A model generated the notes under the pieces. The model was not told the DNA's origin and ran no database searches. It saw only the letters and a list, made by a program, of their open reading frames with translations. A program made the translations under genes and the position numbers. Of a stretch of DNA of 64,000 nucleotides, positions 10,765-23,400 are shown piece after piece. Source of the stretch: Apoderus coryli (taxonomy: Eukaryota > Arthropoda > Insecta > Coleoptera > Attelabidae); assembly GCA_911728435.2 (NCBI GenBank), contig OU452202.1:21493135-21557134 (forward strand), written 5' to 3'. Position 1 is the stretch's first letter, and every line of letters starts with the position of its first letter.

Positions 10765-13700
10765 TTATGTTGGAACTTTATGCACTAATTCCAAATGCCG
10801 AACGTAACTTCGACGATGCTTTGTTTCAAACGAACAATGTGGACATTCCAAGAACAACATATTCTGTTTCGTTTTGTGCACAACAGCATGGCGAGGTATA
10901 TTCCTTTTTCTGAAATAAAACACACAAATAATAAAATAAAGAGGTGCAAAATCTTTGAAATTAACAGTTATCAGTTATGTAAGTTTTTAGACACCACTGC
11001 ATATTTCTCTTGTCCTTCTTAATCTTATAACCAACGGCACGGGCGGCATTCATTAGACTGCGAGCGTTGGTAGTAACTGTACCCACTCATGGGGGACATA
11101 GCCAAATTGGGGTATGTATTGGGGATGTGCCATGGACCACATCAGACCAAAATTTTAATTTGCTGAGAAGCCTCAAGGTTACAACTAAACTGATATGGGA
11201 ATGCCCATGAGAACTTATGGCCTTGGCAGACCACAATAGGGTTAATCTAGTGTGGGCCCGGGGCACTCGGGAATCTAGGGCAACGAGAGAGTGGATTGGC
11301 TGGCTAGACAAGCCTATGAAACCCCATATACTGGCACGGAACCTGCGCTGGTATTGTCTAAAAGAACGGCGAGGGACCTTCTCAAGTGCTGGGCCAAAAA
11401 CAGCAGCAAGAAGTTCATACCTGGTGCAGCAACAAAAGCACTAGAAAACTGCTGTCATTAAGAGATGGGCATTGCGCTCTGAGGGTCCACCTAAATAATG
11501 TATAACGGGGACCTGCAATGCAGATTGTGTAATGGGGCAGTTGAAACAGCTTAAGAGTTAGTCTGCATACCATAGCCGTACCGAACCACAAATATCCACA
11601 GGGCTTTATGCATAGTGAGACGTGCATCAGTGGAGACATGTATCCAAGAGAATTATGACAAAAATTAGGCAGATTTGTCACTCGACTCTATCCGATGACA
11701 AGATAACTGTAATAGATCAGACTTTATTACACCCATTACAAAAATAAAACAACAAAAACTTAACCTTACTTGTTAGTGACGTAAGGACAATCCGCGCAGC
11801 GGTACAATGGAGTTTCTTCATCCAACTTTGATTCTTCATTAGTAGGTCTTGCTTCTACCGGTTTTCGTTTATGTTTCATACTGATGTGATTTGTTAGGCT
11901 TCGTTTATGGGAACTGATGAATGGACATAGTTCACATCTAAAGAAAATTAAATTAATACAAAAAAAAACCTTTTTCCCAATCAAAAGAAAGTTTTGTATT
12001 TAGAGAATACATAATTATGACGGCTGATATCGTTTTTTAATCACAACAAATTATAAGACATCTTTACGAAAAGTTAATTAGATTCTTATACACTGTCGAT
12101 GGCAAACGACACATAGGCATAGCAAGATTTGCTGACTTACCACGCACCTAAATTATTTAATGCTTTGCCTCAACATGTAAGAGAGCTTCTGCCTAAATTG
12201 TTTCTCGGGAACATGAAATCGCTTTTTGTCAGGGAGTCATTTTATTCTGAACTTTTTAATTGTTATGACAAGTGTAAACATTTTTATGTATTAACACAAT
12301 AAATAACTGTAGAAACTTACCTAAATTCTTGCTTTTCTGACGGGTGCGGCATATCCCCTTTCTCCCTATGCAAAGCCTCATGTGTTTCAAACCGACTGGC
12401 AATCTTTGTTCGAAAATTACAAACACGACACTTGAATCCTCGCGAAGCATGCTCAGATTCATCATGCTTTTTTAACCTTTCCTCACACTTCGTTTTGTAC
12501 GGGCATATCTGACACGAATACATCGGAAATATTTTGAGTTCATTGGAAGACACATGAGTGCGCAAATGGGCACGCATATCGTCCTCATCTTCTTTTTGTC
12601 TCTCACACTGGAGGCACTCGAAACATTTGATATCATTATCTGTTTCACTTTCCACAATCTGTAATAAAATAAAACTAGCAATGTGGTGTGAGAGCCCAAA
12701 ATGATTACGTGAATAAAATTTTGACTTACCGAACAATAAAACTCCGCCAAAGTTAACTCCTGTTCATGTTTCACTGTATGATTCACTATGGACACCTTCC
12801 GTCTAGCCAAAAAGTCACAATAAATACACGAGAAAAAGTCTTCGCGCACTTTATGCGTGATATTATGTTCGTCCAGTGCTTCTCTAGTTTTACACTGGAA
12901 CGAACACAGTTGGCAATTAAACTTCTGTACCGTGTCTAGTACAGAATGAATTATCTTGTGCTGATTGAACATGTTCAAAGACCTACAAAAGAACATAAAT
13001 TAACCGAAAATTAGAAGAAAAGAAAACTTTTTAATACGTATTATTAACCTTTTTCCTCTAATCAAATTTACTTTTTTTTTCTGAAGACAAACATTTGTTT
13101 GTCGGAACGTCGAAGAAAAAAAAGAATTTTGACATGAAATAAATAAAAAAATGTCACTTTTGTTATTAATACGAACCAAAAAATCCCAATAATATATCCA
13201 AAAAATTATTAATGTATGGTTCAAGAAAAGTAAGGAAAAAAAAATTACTTAGTTTTGTAAGGACACCTCGGGCACTCCAAAAAAGAACTAGGCGGCCGTT
13301 CCGTAACATCCATCACCTTGACAGTATCTGCACCACCACAATTCTTCGTGCCACCTGTTTTCAACTTATCAAATGCTTCCTCCAAAGCTTTCTTACCCCG
13401 TCTTTTCTTTACAATTTTCTGTTCTCCTTTAAGGGCATTTGGTTTCCGACCCCGTTTCTTTGGCTGTTTATTTTTAACCGGTTCTGTATTCTCCTCCTCA
13501 CTCGCCTCAAAGTTATACTCATCCTCAGGCTTTTCCTTCACGTCCTGATTAATTAAAGCGAATCGATTTCTTAACCTGTTTGGTGTTAATCCACCAATTT
13601 CAGTGTTATCAACATTTTTATAAATTCTATGCCGTTTATTTTCTTGTTGTTTTGTATATTCTTCTTGTTTATTTGTGTCAAGTGCGACAACAGTTTCAGT

Positions 13701-16232
13701 GTTGTCTTCATTTTCTTCTCTTTTGTATTCTCCTATAATTTTATTATTTTTAGGTATTGTTTTGTTTGTTTTTGGCTTCGCTTTAGCTGGATTATCTTTA
13801 ATACGTTTTCTATTTATTAATTTTTCCTTTCTAACTTCTTTATTTACACGTTTTAGCATACTTGTAAGTATTTTTCGATTATTAATCAATATAACTTGTT
13901 TTGCTGTTATTAATTTAAATTTTCTTCTTCTTGTATTTCGGTTTACATTGGTCACCTCTCTTAATTTATACGTTGTTTTAAATTGACATTTTAATGCTCT
14001 CAAAGGTTTTCTAGTTTTTCTTTTTCTTCGTTGAATAATTTGTATATGTGTTGGTTTTTGTTGTTCATTTAATGTTTCATCTTTTATGACTGTTTTGCAT
14101 TCTTGTTCAACTTCATTTGTTTCTTCTAGTAATTGTTGTATATTTTCTTTATGATGTTTTATGGCTTGTTGTTCTGGGACTTCATTTTCTTCGGGTTCTT
14201 CAGTGAATTCAAATGAATTACGTATCAGTTCCATTATATCGTCTTTTTTATCAATATGTTGGATAATACTTGGCATTTTTAAAGTTTCATTTATAATTAT
14301 TGCTTTTTGTGGAAACATTTTGGATTTACTGTTTAAAATATTTACTGGTTCTAATTCTGGGATTTCCGTGTTTCTTTCTCTAGAAAATAAAATACAGAAT
14401 GTATAAATAGTAGACAAGATTAGCTATCAAAAAAAGCACTACTGAAAATAACTTAAAACTTACTTCTGATATTTACTCTCATAAAACCCAACAGTCTTCT
14501 CAACCAAATCATCTAAACCAGCCTCATTTAATTCATTTATGTCATCAGATTCATTAATGTCATCAACATTTACTAAATGTTCTTGAATAGGTTCTTCATT
14601 TCCTTCGTTTAAATTTGTATCAGCTGGAATCGAAATAATGCTGCAACTAATCGTATTCAATACAATCTGATTGCTATCCTGATTTTTCGTTAACTTCTGA
14701 AGATTACTCTGGACATTTTCCTCAACGTTATTATCAAGAAGATACTTTTCATTTGTATCATGTAAATCTATGTCTAAATCTGTATCTTCCGTCAGATTTT
14801 GTTGATGAGATGTTGTATTACGTTGGAGCAATCTAGACCCTATTCTACTCCTTTTAACAAATGGTATATTTCGCAAAAGTGTTTTCTTAAGACGTTTTAA
14901 GTTGACTGTAACAAAAGATAAAACTTTACTTTGCGTTCAAAATATTAAAAGAACTTATTGTTAATAGTATGTGAAATCTAAACTAAGTTGCCACAATTAA
15001 GTAAGTAGTAGTAGTTAAGTTCTCTTGCAGTATTATTGTTTTGGAATAACTTGCACCTACCTCGCTTCCTACTATCTCTCTGGTGATTACTATTCTCCGT
15101 TTCTGGACCAGAACTTTCTTCATTTTCAGTCTTTTCACTTTTTTTATCTGAATCGTCATCGCATTTGTTATAGATTACGTCACTTGTATTATCACAAATA
15201 GAATCAGGTAACTCTATACAACGACTGTTAACCGAACTATTTGATTCTGCAATTTCACAGATTTCGAAGTTTTTATTACGCCTCTTTTTCAATTCGTTTA
15301 AAAGCTCATACAAATTATTTCCGTTAAGTATCTTATAATCATTAGCTGCATACAACACAACTAGTTTATTTTCTTTTTCTGTACTTGAACACACAAAATT
15401 ATACATGTTTTCCAACATTGCGAAACATGAATCGCACATTCGAGATGGCTTTAAAATGTGTAAATTCTGAAAACAACATACTAACATTAATTTTGCATAG
15501 GTACAAATAACGAATAAGCTTAATAATTTTGTTAGAGTATAACTATAATCCCAACTAGTTAAAATACGTTCAATTGGTAACATTTAGACAACGTTTAGGT
15601 TACAAGCTGTAATGCATAGGTAGTACCTGGTTTTTTTTTTATGAAATACCGATAAAAAGAATAGTAACATAAGGTTAGATCGTTAACAAATATTCTTATG
15701 AAATTTATATATTAGATAACCCACTCGCTTTTGTTATGCATTATACACTAGACTATAAGTATAACAATTTACACCTACCAAATGTATATTACACTTGACA
15801 AATATATTTTTGATATCCTTCCAACATTTCGTATAATATGGCCCTGTTGGTTTGCTATTTAGGCATAATCTACAAATTCTCTCAATATCATCTGATAAGC
15901 TAGACAAAAAGAAGTTGTTCTCTTTCTTCTGATGACACTGAATTTTAAATTCATTGGTAATAACATTTTCTTTGAACGATGAGTGCAATTTTAGCTTGTT
16001 TAAGCAGTTGTGACAGATTACTGGGTCCTCTGTTAATTGTAAGTTCTGGAACACAAGTTTTTCTTTAATTCATTTCCTGTACTATAAATTTTTATTCCAA
16101 ACATACTCTTATTGTTGATGGTGCTATTAGATTTAGGTTTTGTAAGATATCATTACTATTTACAATAGGTGTAAATGATGTATTATCTTCGATTATATTG
16201 AAACATATTCTGCAAATTCTATGTTTATCCAT
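10765..16232 (-). CDS. Double-ZAD C2H2 zinc-finger protein (9 exons)
   Basis: Exons, 5' to 3': 16107-16232, 15779-16045, 15061-15466, 14464-14905, 13249-14379, 12730-12982, 12321-12658, 11770-11937, 10765-10909, giving 1091 residues in phase. Two zf-AD modules stand in tandem at the N-terminus: Cys pairs C7/C10 with C53/C56, and C100/C103 with C142/C145. A long acidic and then Lys/Arg-rich linker follows (about 150-780), including an AT-hook-like KKRGRKP. Nine C2H2 fingers then run to the C-terminus, starting CPRCPYKTK and ending HLELVHKVPT. ZAD domains dimerise and C2H2 arrays bind DNA, so this should be a nuclear DNA-binding regulator. Exon 8 has an in-frame stop at 11766, but a GTAAGG donor at 11769 and a phase-matched last exon complete finger 8 and add finger 9. 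Confidence 0.88.
11060..11690 (+). mobile_element. Non-LTR retrotransposon fragment, RNase H region (decayed)
   Basis: It lies antisense in intron 8 of the ZAD gene. The plus strand reads LADHNRVNLVW, then fragments of a WVPG-type RNase H C-terminus with frameshifts. A better-preserved copy at 21880-22360 reads [20 protein letters not shown]. Shared downstream sequence (GCAGATTGTGTAATGGGGCA at 11520 and again at 22300) confirms one family. The fragment separates exons 8 and 9 of the host gene. Confidence 0.65.
12085..12305 (+). mobile_element. 3' end of a non-LTR retrotransposon (decayed)
   Basis: It lies in the intron between ZAD-gene exons 7 and 8, antisense to the gene. The plus strand encodes INALPQHVRELLPKLFLGN and MKSLFVRESFYSELFN, the usual ending of CR1/jockey-like ORF2 proteins (aromatic/Leu-Pro motif, then a short Phe-rich helix), followed by an AT-rich tail with AATAAA. 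Stops interrupt the frame. Confidence 0.5.
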
Positions 16233-17484
16233 TTCAGTATTTCTTAAAATTAAGTATAGTTTATTAATAATAAATAGAACAAATTTAACTTTGTTTATTT
16301 TTATTTGACAATTTTGACATATTTATAACCTAATTAAATGGTTCTTTTTGCTTTCTTTTTGCCAAGTACATTAGTTGAACTGATGCGTATTGAGGCGTGA
16401 TGTGACGATATTCTTAAATTGTCAAACTTGATTGGCCTTTGGCTTATGAATGGAACCATGTGAGTATGACGGCAAAGATCTGATATTTGCTATTGGATAC
16501 TTTACTGTTTAGTGCCACTAGCCACTAGAAAGAAAATTTTTATTACATCCAGAGCAAACCGACGTAGAAAAGTGAGGCAACACCGAGCTAAACTGGTAGG
16601 CAGGTTCAGAGAGTAATAAGATTGTCTTTATAAAGACAATGACAATGGTAATGAAAGGAATTTTCCTTTTACAACCATTAATCTTTAGATGGGCAAAACA
16701 TAGAGAACTATATCGCTCAAGTTAGAGGAAAAAAAGATGGAATATAGGGCGCGGCCATTTTGATGTTCTACTTCAGGTGAGAAGCGATGGTTCTGCGCAT
16801 GCCCAGAGATGTTCTCAGAGCAATCTGACCGTAAACTCATGCGTAGAAACTCTTTGTCGCCCATGATTTACCACTTTTAATATAAGCATCGCATTACGGG
16901 TGCAAATTAGAGGTCAGTGACAACTTTATTGTTGTGACATAACACCACAGCTAATTATTGTGAATATTAGATGTGATAACACATTGTCACCTGCCACTCT
17001 CCTCTCTGCATGCAACGGGCCAACCACCTAGAAGTCAACTCAAGAAACGACATGGTAAAAGGGTTTAAAACCCGAGCCATACTACAAAGATAAGAAGGAA
17101 GAGTTTTAGTTGGGTTAGAGTCCCACACTACCTAGGGAAGCGGTAAGCAACCTCCTAGGTGACATGATGATTTCTCTGCCTTGGCAAAAAGACTAATCTC
17201 AGAAATCGAAAACAAGTGAGTGTTATTTAGTGATGAAGGACGCTTAAGTTGCGTTGTGGAATGATCACTGTATTATATGTTTAGTTAGCTGTGTGTAGAA
17301 TGTGGATCAGCTATTGGGCTATCGTTATTTATTTATGTCATTAAAAAGTAATACTCTTGTTAAAATTATACATTAAAAAATTCAATTTATTACTTCAATA
17401 TTTCAATTTTGATTCTAAAATTTATAATAAAATAATCTTAATATCTAATCAATACAAACATTTATCTAAAAAAAAAAATATATA
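16233..17484. repeat. Intergenic interval upstream of the ZAD gene with an inverted-repeat copy
   Basis: It separates the ZAD gene start (16232) from the VPS15 stop (17485). A copy of the promoter-side repeat lies at about 16555-16620 (GTGAGGCAACACCGAGCTAA), directly followed by the palindrome ATTGTCTTTATAAAGACAAT at 16621-16640 that also accompanies other copies. The VPS15 poly(A) hexamer on the minus strand is near 17385. The rest shows no coding potential that I can support. Confidence 0.5.
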
Positions 17485-20400
17485 TCACTTCCACACTTTG
17501 ATAACACCATCCCTCGCCGATGTCACAAGAAAACACTGAGACGCTTTGCAAAAAATCATGTCTGAGACGCAGTCCTTGTGGCCACCAGGCGGGCAAACCG
17601 GCCCTGAACGGGGTCTCTCTTCGGTGCTGTTTTTCATCCTCACATTAGGAGTCGACTCCTTTAAGACATAAACAAAAACATAGGTATATTCTAATACAAA
17701 ATACAATTCTATCAATTTTACCTGGTAAATTACATCATTCCCATCGATTAACCGACTGCGGTAAGACTCAGTCATTCCATTGGGGTCATTAGCAGCCGGT
17801 ATGGCTAAATAAGACTCGGACGGGCTCTCCAAATTCCAGAAACGGACTCGTTGATCTGTGCTACCGGTCAATACGAACGGCGTCCGGTCAATACAACCGG
17901 TCAACATGGAATGCACAGTGTGTTTGTGACTTGAAGTTTGGGTATTCTAAAAGAACTTAAGATAATGAAGCAAAAAACCACGACAAAACGACAACACTTG
18001 TTAGCAGTCTTTTATCACAGCTGTTTTATCTCATTATTGATTTAGGTGCAGGGGTCTCATGCATTTGCAATTCGCGATATTCAAGGGTAAGCCGTCGACA
18101 ATACAACACTGAAGAAGGAACAAACAAATTCGCTTACGCTTTTACATAATGGGGGTGCTAGGCTGCCCCACAAAACTTTCTGTCGTCCGGCCGTCTCCAA
18201 ATTCCACATTGAAATCTCATTGTGGCCGTGCACACTTGCCATAATCCAAGAAGGCTCTGTAGGATGTTGAATCACTTTCCTAACCATCCCAACACTAGAC
18301 GATGATGAAGGATTATCTAGAAAACAAAGTCATAAATATTTATTCATGTTAAACTAAAGCAACATTTATTAATTTATTTACTTGGTATGGTTGTGATAGG
18401 TAAATGGAATCGTAAATCCCATGTAGTAATGTATCCATCACTGGTGCCCAATGTTAACCAACTCTGCTGGGAGTCGACACAAAAGGAATTAATCAGGCCC
18501 TGTTTCAAGCCGTTCTTCAGCTTCCAGGCGATGCCCGGTGCTCGTAAATCCCATCCAACTATATCGCAGTATAGGGTAGCATACACTAGCATACTTTGCG
18601 AACTAGAGTCGAGGCACTGCATGTCAACGGCGTATCCGTCGTCATCTGGATCTAGTTGTCTGGATTGCATTAGACTCATTCTGAATAATAATAATAATAA
18701 TAGTATGTTATGCAACAATAATAGGTGGCTTTTAAAAACTTTATTGTTTTTCGAAGTATTCTACAGGAACATTAATGCATTTTTGCATTGTTTTCACAGG
18801 TCATTCAATAACTCGATTTAATTATTCAACATACTTAGTTGCCTTCGAGGGCAATACGAGTATGCGACGAATGTTTATTTGTCAAATTATGAGTGTTTCT
18901 TTAATTTGGAATATTTAGATGAACTTTGTCCAGACCTGTATGCGTGAACGAAGATTTTATTAATTATAGATGTTTTGGAGATATCTGCTGATGATATTAT
19001 AAAGACTAGCAAGAGACTTAAAAGTCGGCTGACTTCGGGCACGGATGGTGTGCCAAGTTTCGTTGTTAAAGATTGTATAATGATTTTGTCGGTTCCATTG
19101 GTACACATTTTCAATCTGATTATTAAATCATCGATTTATAAAAGCAACTTTTTCTTTTTAAACTTATTAACGGCCTGATAGATTCATACTATTTTTATTT
19201 ATATTTATCTCTATTTATACGACTGGTTTTACCTATACATTGAGTTTTTTCGGCCTCTGCATGGTATAGGATATGCATTACTATGTACATGTAGATGATA
19301 CGTGTTTACATGTGTCTACTCTTGTGTATCCTATTGTGCTTAAATGCAGGCCGATATTTGTAGATGGGCAACGACTATGGTACTCTGACGAGCTCATAAC
19401 AAGAGCGAAACGAATTCGTCAGTATCTGTCGACCCATGCCTCGGTCTGGTTCTATTGAATTAGACTGGGGCCCTGCTAAATTAAACAAAATTCCTTGTGT
19501 AGGTAAAACCAACATTTTAGTCCGCTTTGCCACGAAATTATTTTAATTTATTATATTTACGGACATGAATATGTACATGTAGATGATACGTGTTTACATG
19601 TGTCTACTCTTGTGTATCCTATTGTGCTTAAATGCAGGCCGATATTTGTAGATGGGCAACGACTATGGTACTCTGACGAGCTCATAACAAGAGCGAAACG
19701 AATTCGTCAGTATCTGTCGACCCATGCCTCGGTCTGGTTCTATTGAATTAGACTGGGGCCCTGCTAAATTAAACAAAATTCCTTGTGTAGGTAAAACCAA
19801 CATTTTAGTCCGCTTTGCCACGAAATTATTTTAATTTATTATATTTACGGACATGAATATGTACATGTAGATGATACGTGTTTACATGTGTCTACTCTTG
19901 TGTATCCTATTGTGCTTAAATGCAGGCCGATATTTGTAGATGGGCAACGACTATGGTACTCTGACGAGCTCATAACAAGAGCGAAACGAATTCGTCAGTA
20001 TCTGTCGACCCATGCCTCGGTCTGGTTCTATTGAATTAGACTGGGGCCCTGCTAAATTAAACAAAATTCCTTGTGTAGGTAAAACCAACATTTTAGTCCG
20101 CTTTGCCACGAAATTATTTTAATTTATTATATTTACGGACATGAAATCCTTTTAATTATCTTTACAATGTAAACTAGCTCGTGCACCTTCAATTTGCGAT
20201 CGTTTATAACCAATTTGTGACTTTTTTTGACGTTTTCTAGAATAACAGCCTCACTTGGGCATCCACTGCGCTCTGCCTCATTTGCGCTGGTACGACCACG
20301 TTTAAATTCAGCAATCCACTTCTCCATCATTTGTCTCGATGGAGCAGAGTTCGTATAATGTTTATCAGGCATTGTTTGGTTTCCACTGTATTTTTTCTCG

Positions 20401-23400
20401 ATCTCGAAATTCACTTTTTTCCAATGAGGAAAATTGCTTCACACAAAATGCTATACCTCACGAATCAAAAGTCAGATTGCTGTCAAATTTATACACGTAT
20501 CGTTTGAAGATGAGTACTAATTAAAAATCATATGGAAAAAAATCTAGTAACGCCATCTATGTGGCCTTTTTGAATGACCTAATACATACAGTCAAATGTG
20601 TCTCCTAAATCTATCTAAATTGGTGATACATACTTGCTACTGGTCGGATCAATTCTCAACACATTAACGGTGCAATCCAATAAGGAAGCACCTAAAGATT
20701 GTCCATTATCACACACGGCCATGCCAGTAATAAAATTAGATTGCCTTGCATTAGTGCCTCTATTTTTCTGCACAAACTTGAAATTCTGCCTTGAACGGTT
20801 TGCAATATTTTTTCCTACCATTTTCGAACAATCCCACAAACTAAAATCCACAAAAAATAATATGGAACTGTATTAATTATTACAGTTGCTTACCGAACAG
20901 AACCATCTGCCGAACCACTTACAAACAAAGGCGTATCGGGTATCCTGCACAATTTATTCACGGCCTTTTTGTGCTCATGCAAATGAGCAACTAGCACGCC
21001 CTTAAATTGCCAACTGGGTGGTGGTAGCTGAGGGCGCCAAGCCGCTTGTTCCGCCCATTCTTTGTTCCTACAATGAATTATTATATAGAAAAAATAGATA
21101 GTTAAATTATGGTACCTTTTATTTACCTCAAAGCTTCATAATAGTGGTCTTGCTGGATACTCTTGAGTTTATTCAATTCCATGTAACAATTAGTTCGACG
21201 ATCTAAAATTTGGAAGCAAAGAAGCCATTTAAAATACAAATTCCCGATTGCATTCAGTGACAAAGGTAGATGCTTTAATAACTTACACTGAATGTACGAT
21301 TTTTCATGTAAACTGGACGCATCTGTTGTGGTGCTGACAAATTGGTTGTTAGTATGACTGTCAGGTTGAGCTGCAGTTGCAGGCGGTGAAGATGGCCGAC
21401 TTGAAGTCGATCTGGACGATGATGGACCAGCTGAATTCGTACTTTCCGACTGTCTCAATACCTCCGAACTATAATTCCATTCGGAATTGACATTTGTATC
21501 AAATGAACCAAGAGTGTTAGTACGAGGCAAAACTCTATAATTTTGTAAAAATAACATTGAAGTATCTATTACTGTTGGTTTAGCATTTTTTTTTTGTTTT
21601 ACCTATTGTAGTCTCCTTTATGTGGATCCGTTAAATTGAACACTCGACTGCGCACCGTATTACAATTCAGCGAGTCTACCTCTATTTTACCTTCTTTCCT
21701 TTTTTTGGTGACTTTCAAGCCACCGGTTACTTTATGTTTATTCAGTTTCCTTATATGATGCTTCATATTCAAAATGTATCCCTCGATTTGTTCATTCATG
21801 CCATTCGCTTTAAGTCTAATTAATAACTAAAAAACATCGCGAATATATCAAGTACCTTCAATAAGATTAAAGAATGTTCAACAGAGCCGTTTATGGACAG
21901 GAGTCTAACTAACCTAGTGTGCAAAGCCCCAAGGTTACAACTAAACTGGTACGAGAATTCCAAACAGAACTTGGCGGACCACAATAGGTTTAATCTAGAG
22001 TGGGTCCCGGGCAACGAGAGAGCGGATTGGCTGGCTAGACAAGCCTCTGAAACCCCTTATACTGGTACGGAACCTGCGCTGGGCTTGTCTAAAACTCTTC
22101 CGAGTGCTGGGCCAAAAGCGAGCACCAGAGATATTGGGCACGCATTCCCAAGCAGAATCATGGTAAGTAGTTCATACCTGGTGCAGCAACAATAATTAAG
22201 CAGGAGTCAGATGCCAGTAACTATGGGACTCCTTACTGGGCTTTGTGCTCTAAGAGACCACCTAAATAAGATGGGGCTGTATAACGGGGACCTGTAGTGC
22301 AGATTGTGTAATGGGGCAGTTCAAACAGCTTACCATGTAATATGTAAGTGTGTAGCCTTACAGCGAAGGCGACATGCTATTTTTGGGCATGCGCGGACTG
22401 CACCCAACACATAACTGAACCAGAGAACAACAGAGAATGTGATCTTGCTGGTGGGGGAAGAGATTGTGCATAATTGCGCACTCAAAATCGCCATGTTCAG
22501 GATATTTTATTTGTGATTTGCCATTTCAAGTGATTTGTTTTCCAGTGCCGTAGTATTCTGTGTGGTATATAGTTATATTGTCTGTTTTTGTTTTATAAAC
22601 TTTTGATAGTGATATTGTTTATTTTGAAATGCAAAAAAGCAGAGGCGGCATGATGTGTGCTGCGAAGAATTGCAGGAATAAATATTATAACTGCAATTTA
22701 TCATTCTTTAGTTTCCCGATGGATAGTAAAAGGTAAGATATTTATGTAGTATTTGAATTAGATGCATATAAAATTAGATTAAAATAATATCACATACGTA
22801 CATTAAATCAAATTACCAATTGTTATTTTGAATAACAAATATTTCTAGACGAACTGTTTAAAAGATTGAGCTTACTTGCCTAAAAAAAATCACACAAATT
22901 TTTTAAAAAACATGAATAACTTCGCTTAATTTCGCAGCACAATGGCCCTTATCTTTTATAACTTGGTTCAGTCTATTTGCCCATAAAAGTCCAATACATC
23001 TTAAGCATTCTAAAAAGAAAGCTTAAAAATCTTACTAGATGAGTGCAAAAATTCTATTAAATTCTGACAGTGTTTATTAAATTTGAATTATATATTTTAA
23101 CTATTATAGATATTAGCAGGAAGTAAATTCTCGTCTTAGGTTTTATTGCCCATTTATTGGGGGTGATTTTTGCATGTTTTGTAGGTATATAATGGGAAAT
23201 TCCCAACATGTGTGGTTGCGTTGTTTTTCTGAAGGCCATAAACAGGTAAAATATAATACATTCTCAATTATACTTAAGAAATTGAAAATCGGTAGACCTA
23301 TTGTATAAATTAGAACAATTTTCTTTTACTCTATCTAAAATGAATACATTTATATTTGCCCGTAATCAATTACACTTTTTTTTTTCTTTAGAGCTGAACT

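Noticed and set aside
11766..11769. TAA at 11766 as the true end of the ZAD zinc-finger gene
   Set aside because: It would leave half a C2H2 finger. A GTAAGG donor overlaps it and a phase-matched exon at 10765-10909 completes the finger.
13212..13986. Plus-strand open frames of 60-114 codons across this stretch
   Set aside because: They are antisense shadows of the large Lys/Glu-rich exon 5 of the ZAD gene, giving Phe/Leu/Ser-rich pseudo-proteins with no motif.
19283..20146. CRISPR-like or satellite array
   Set aside because: Units are 288 bp, directly adjacent and only three, with no spacers; it is a local tandem duplication of retroelement-derived sequence.
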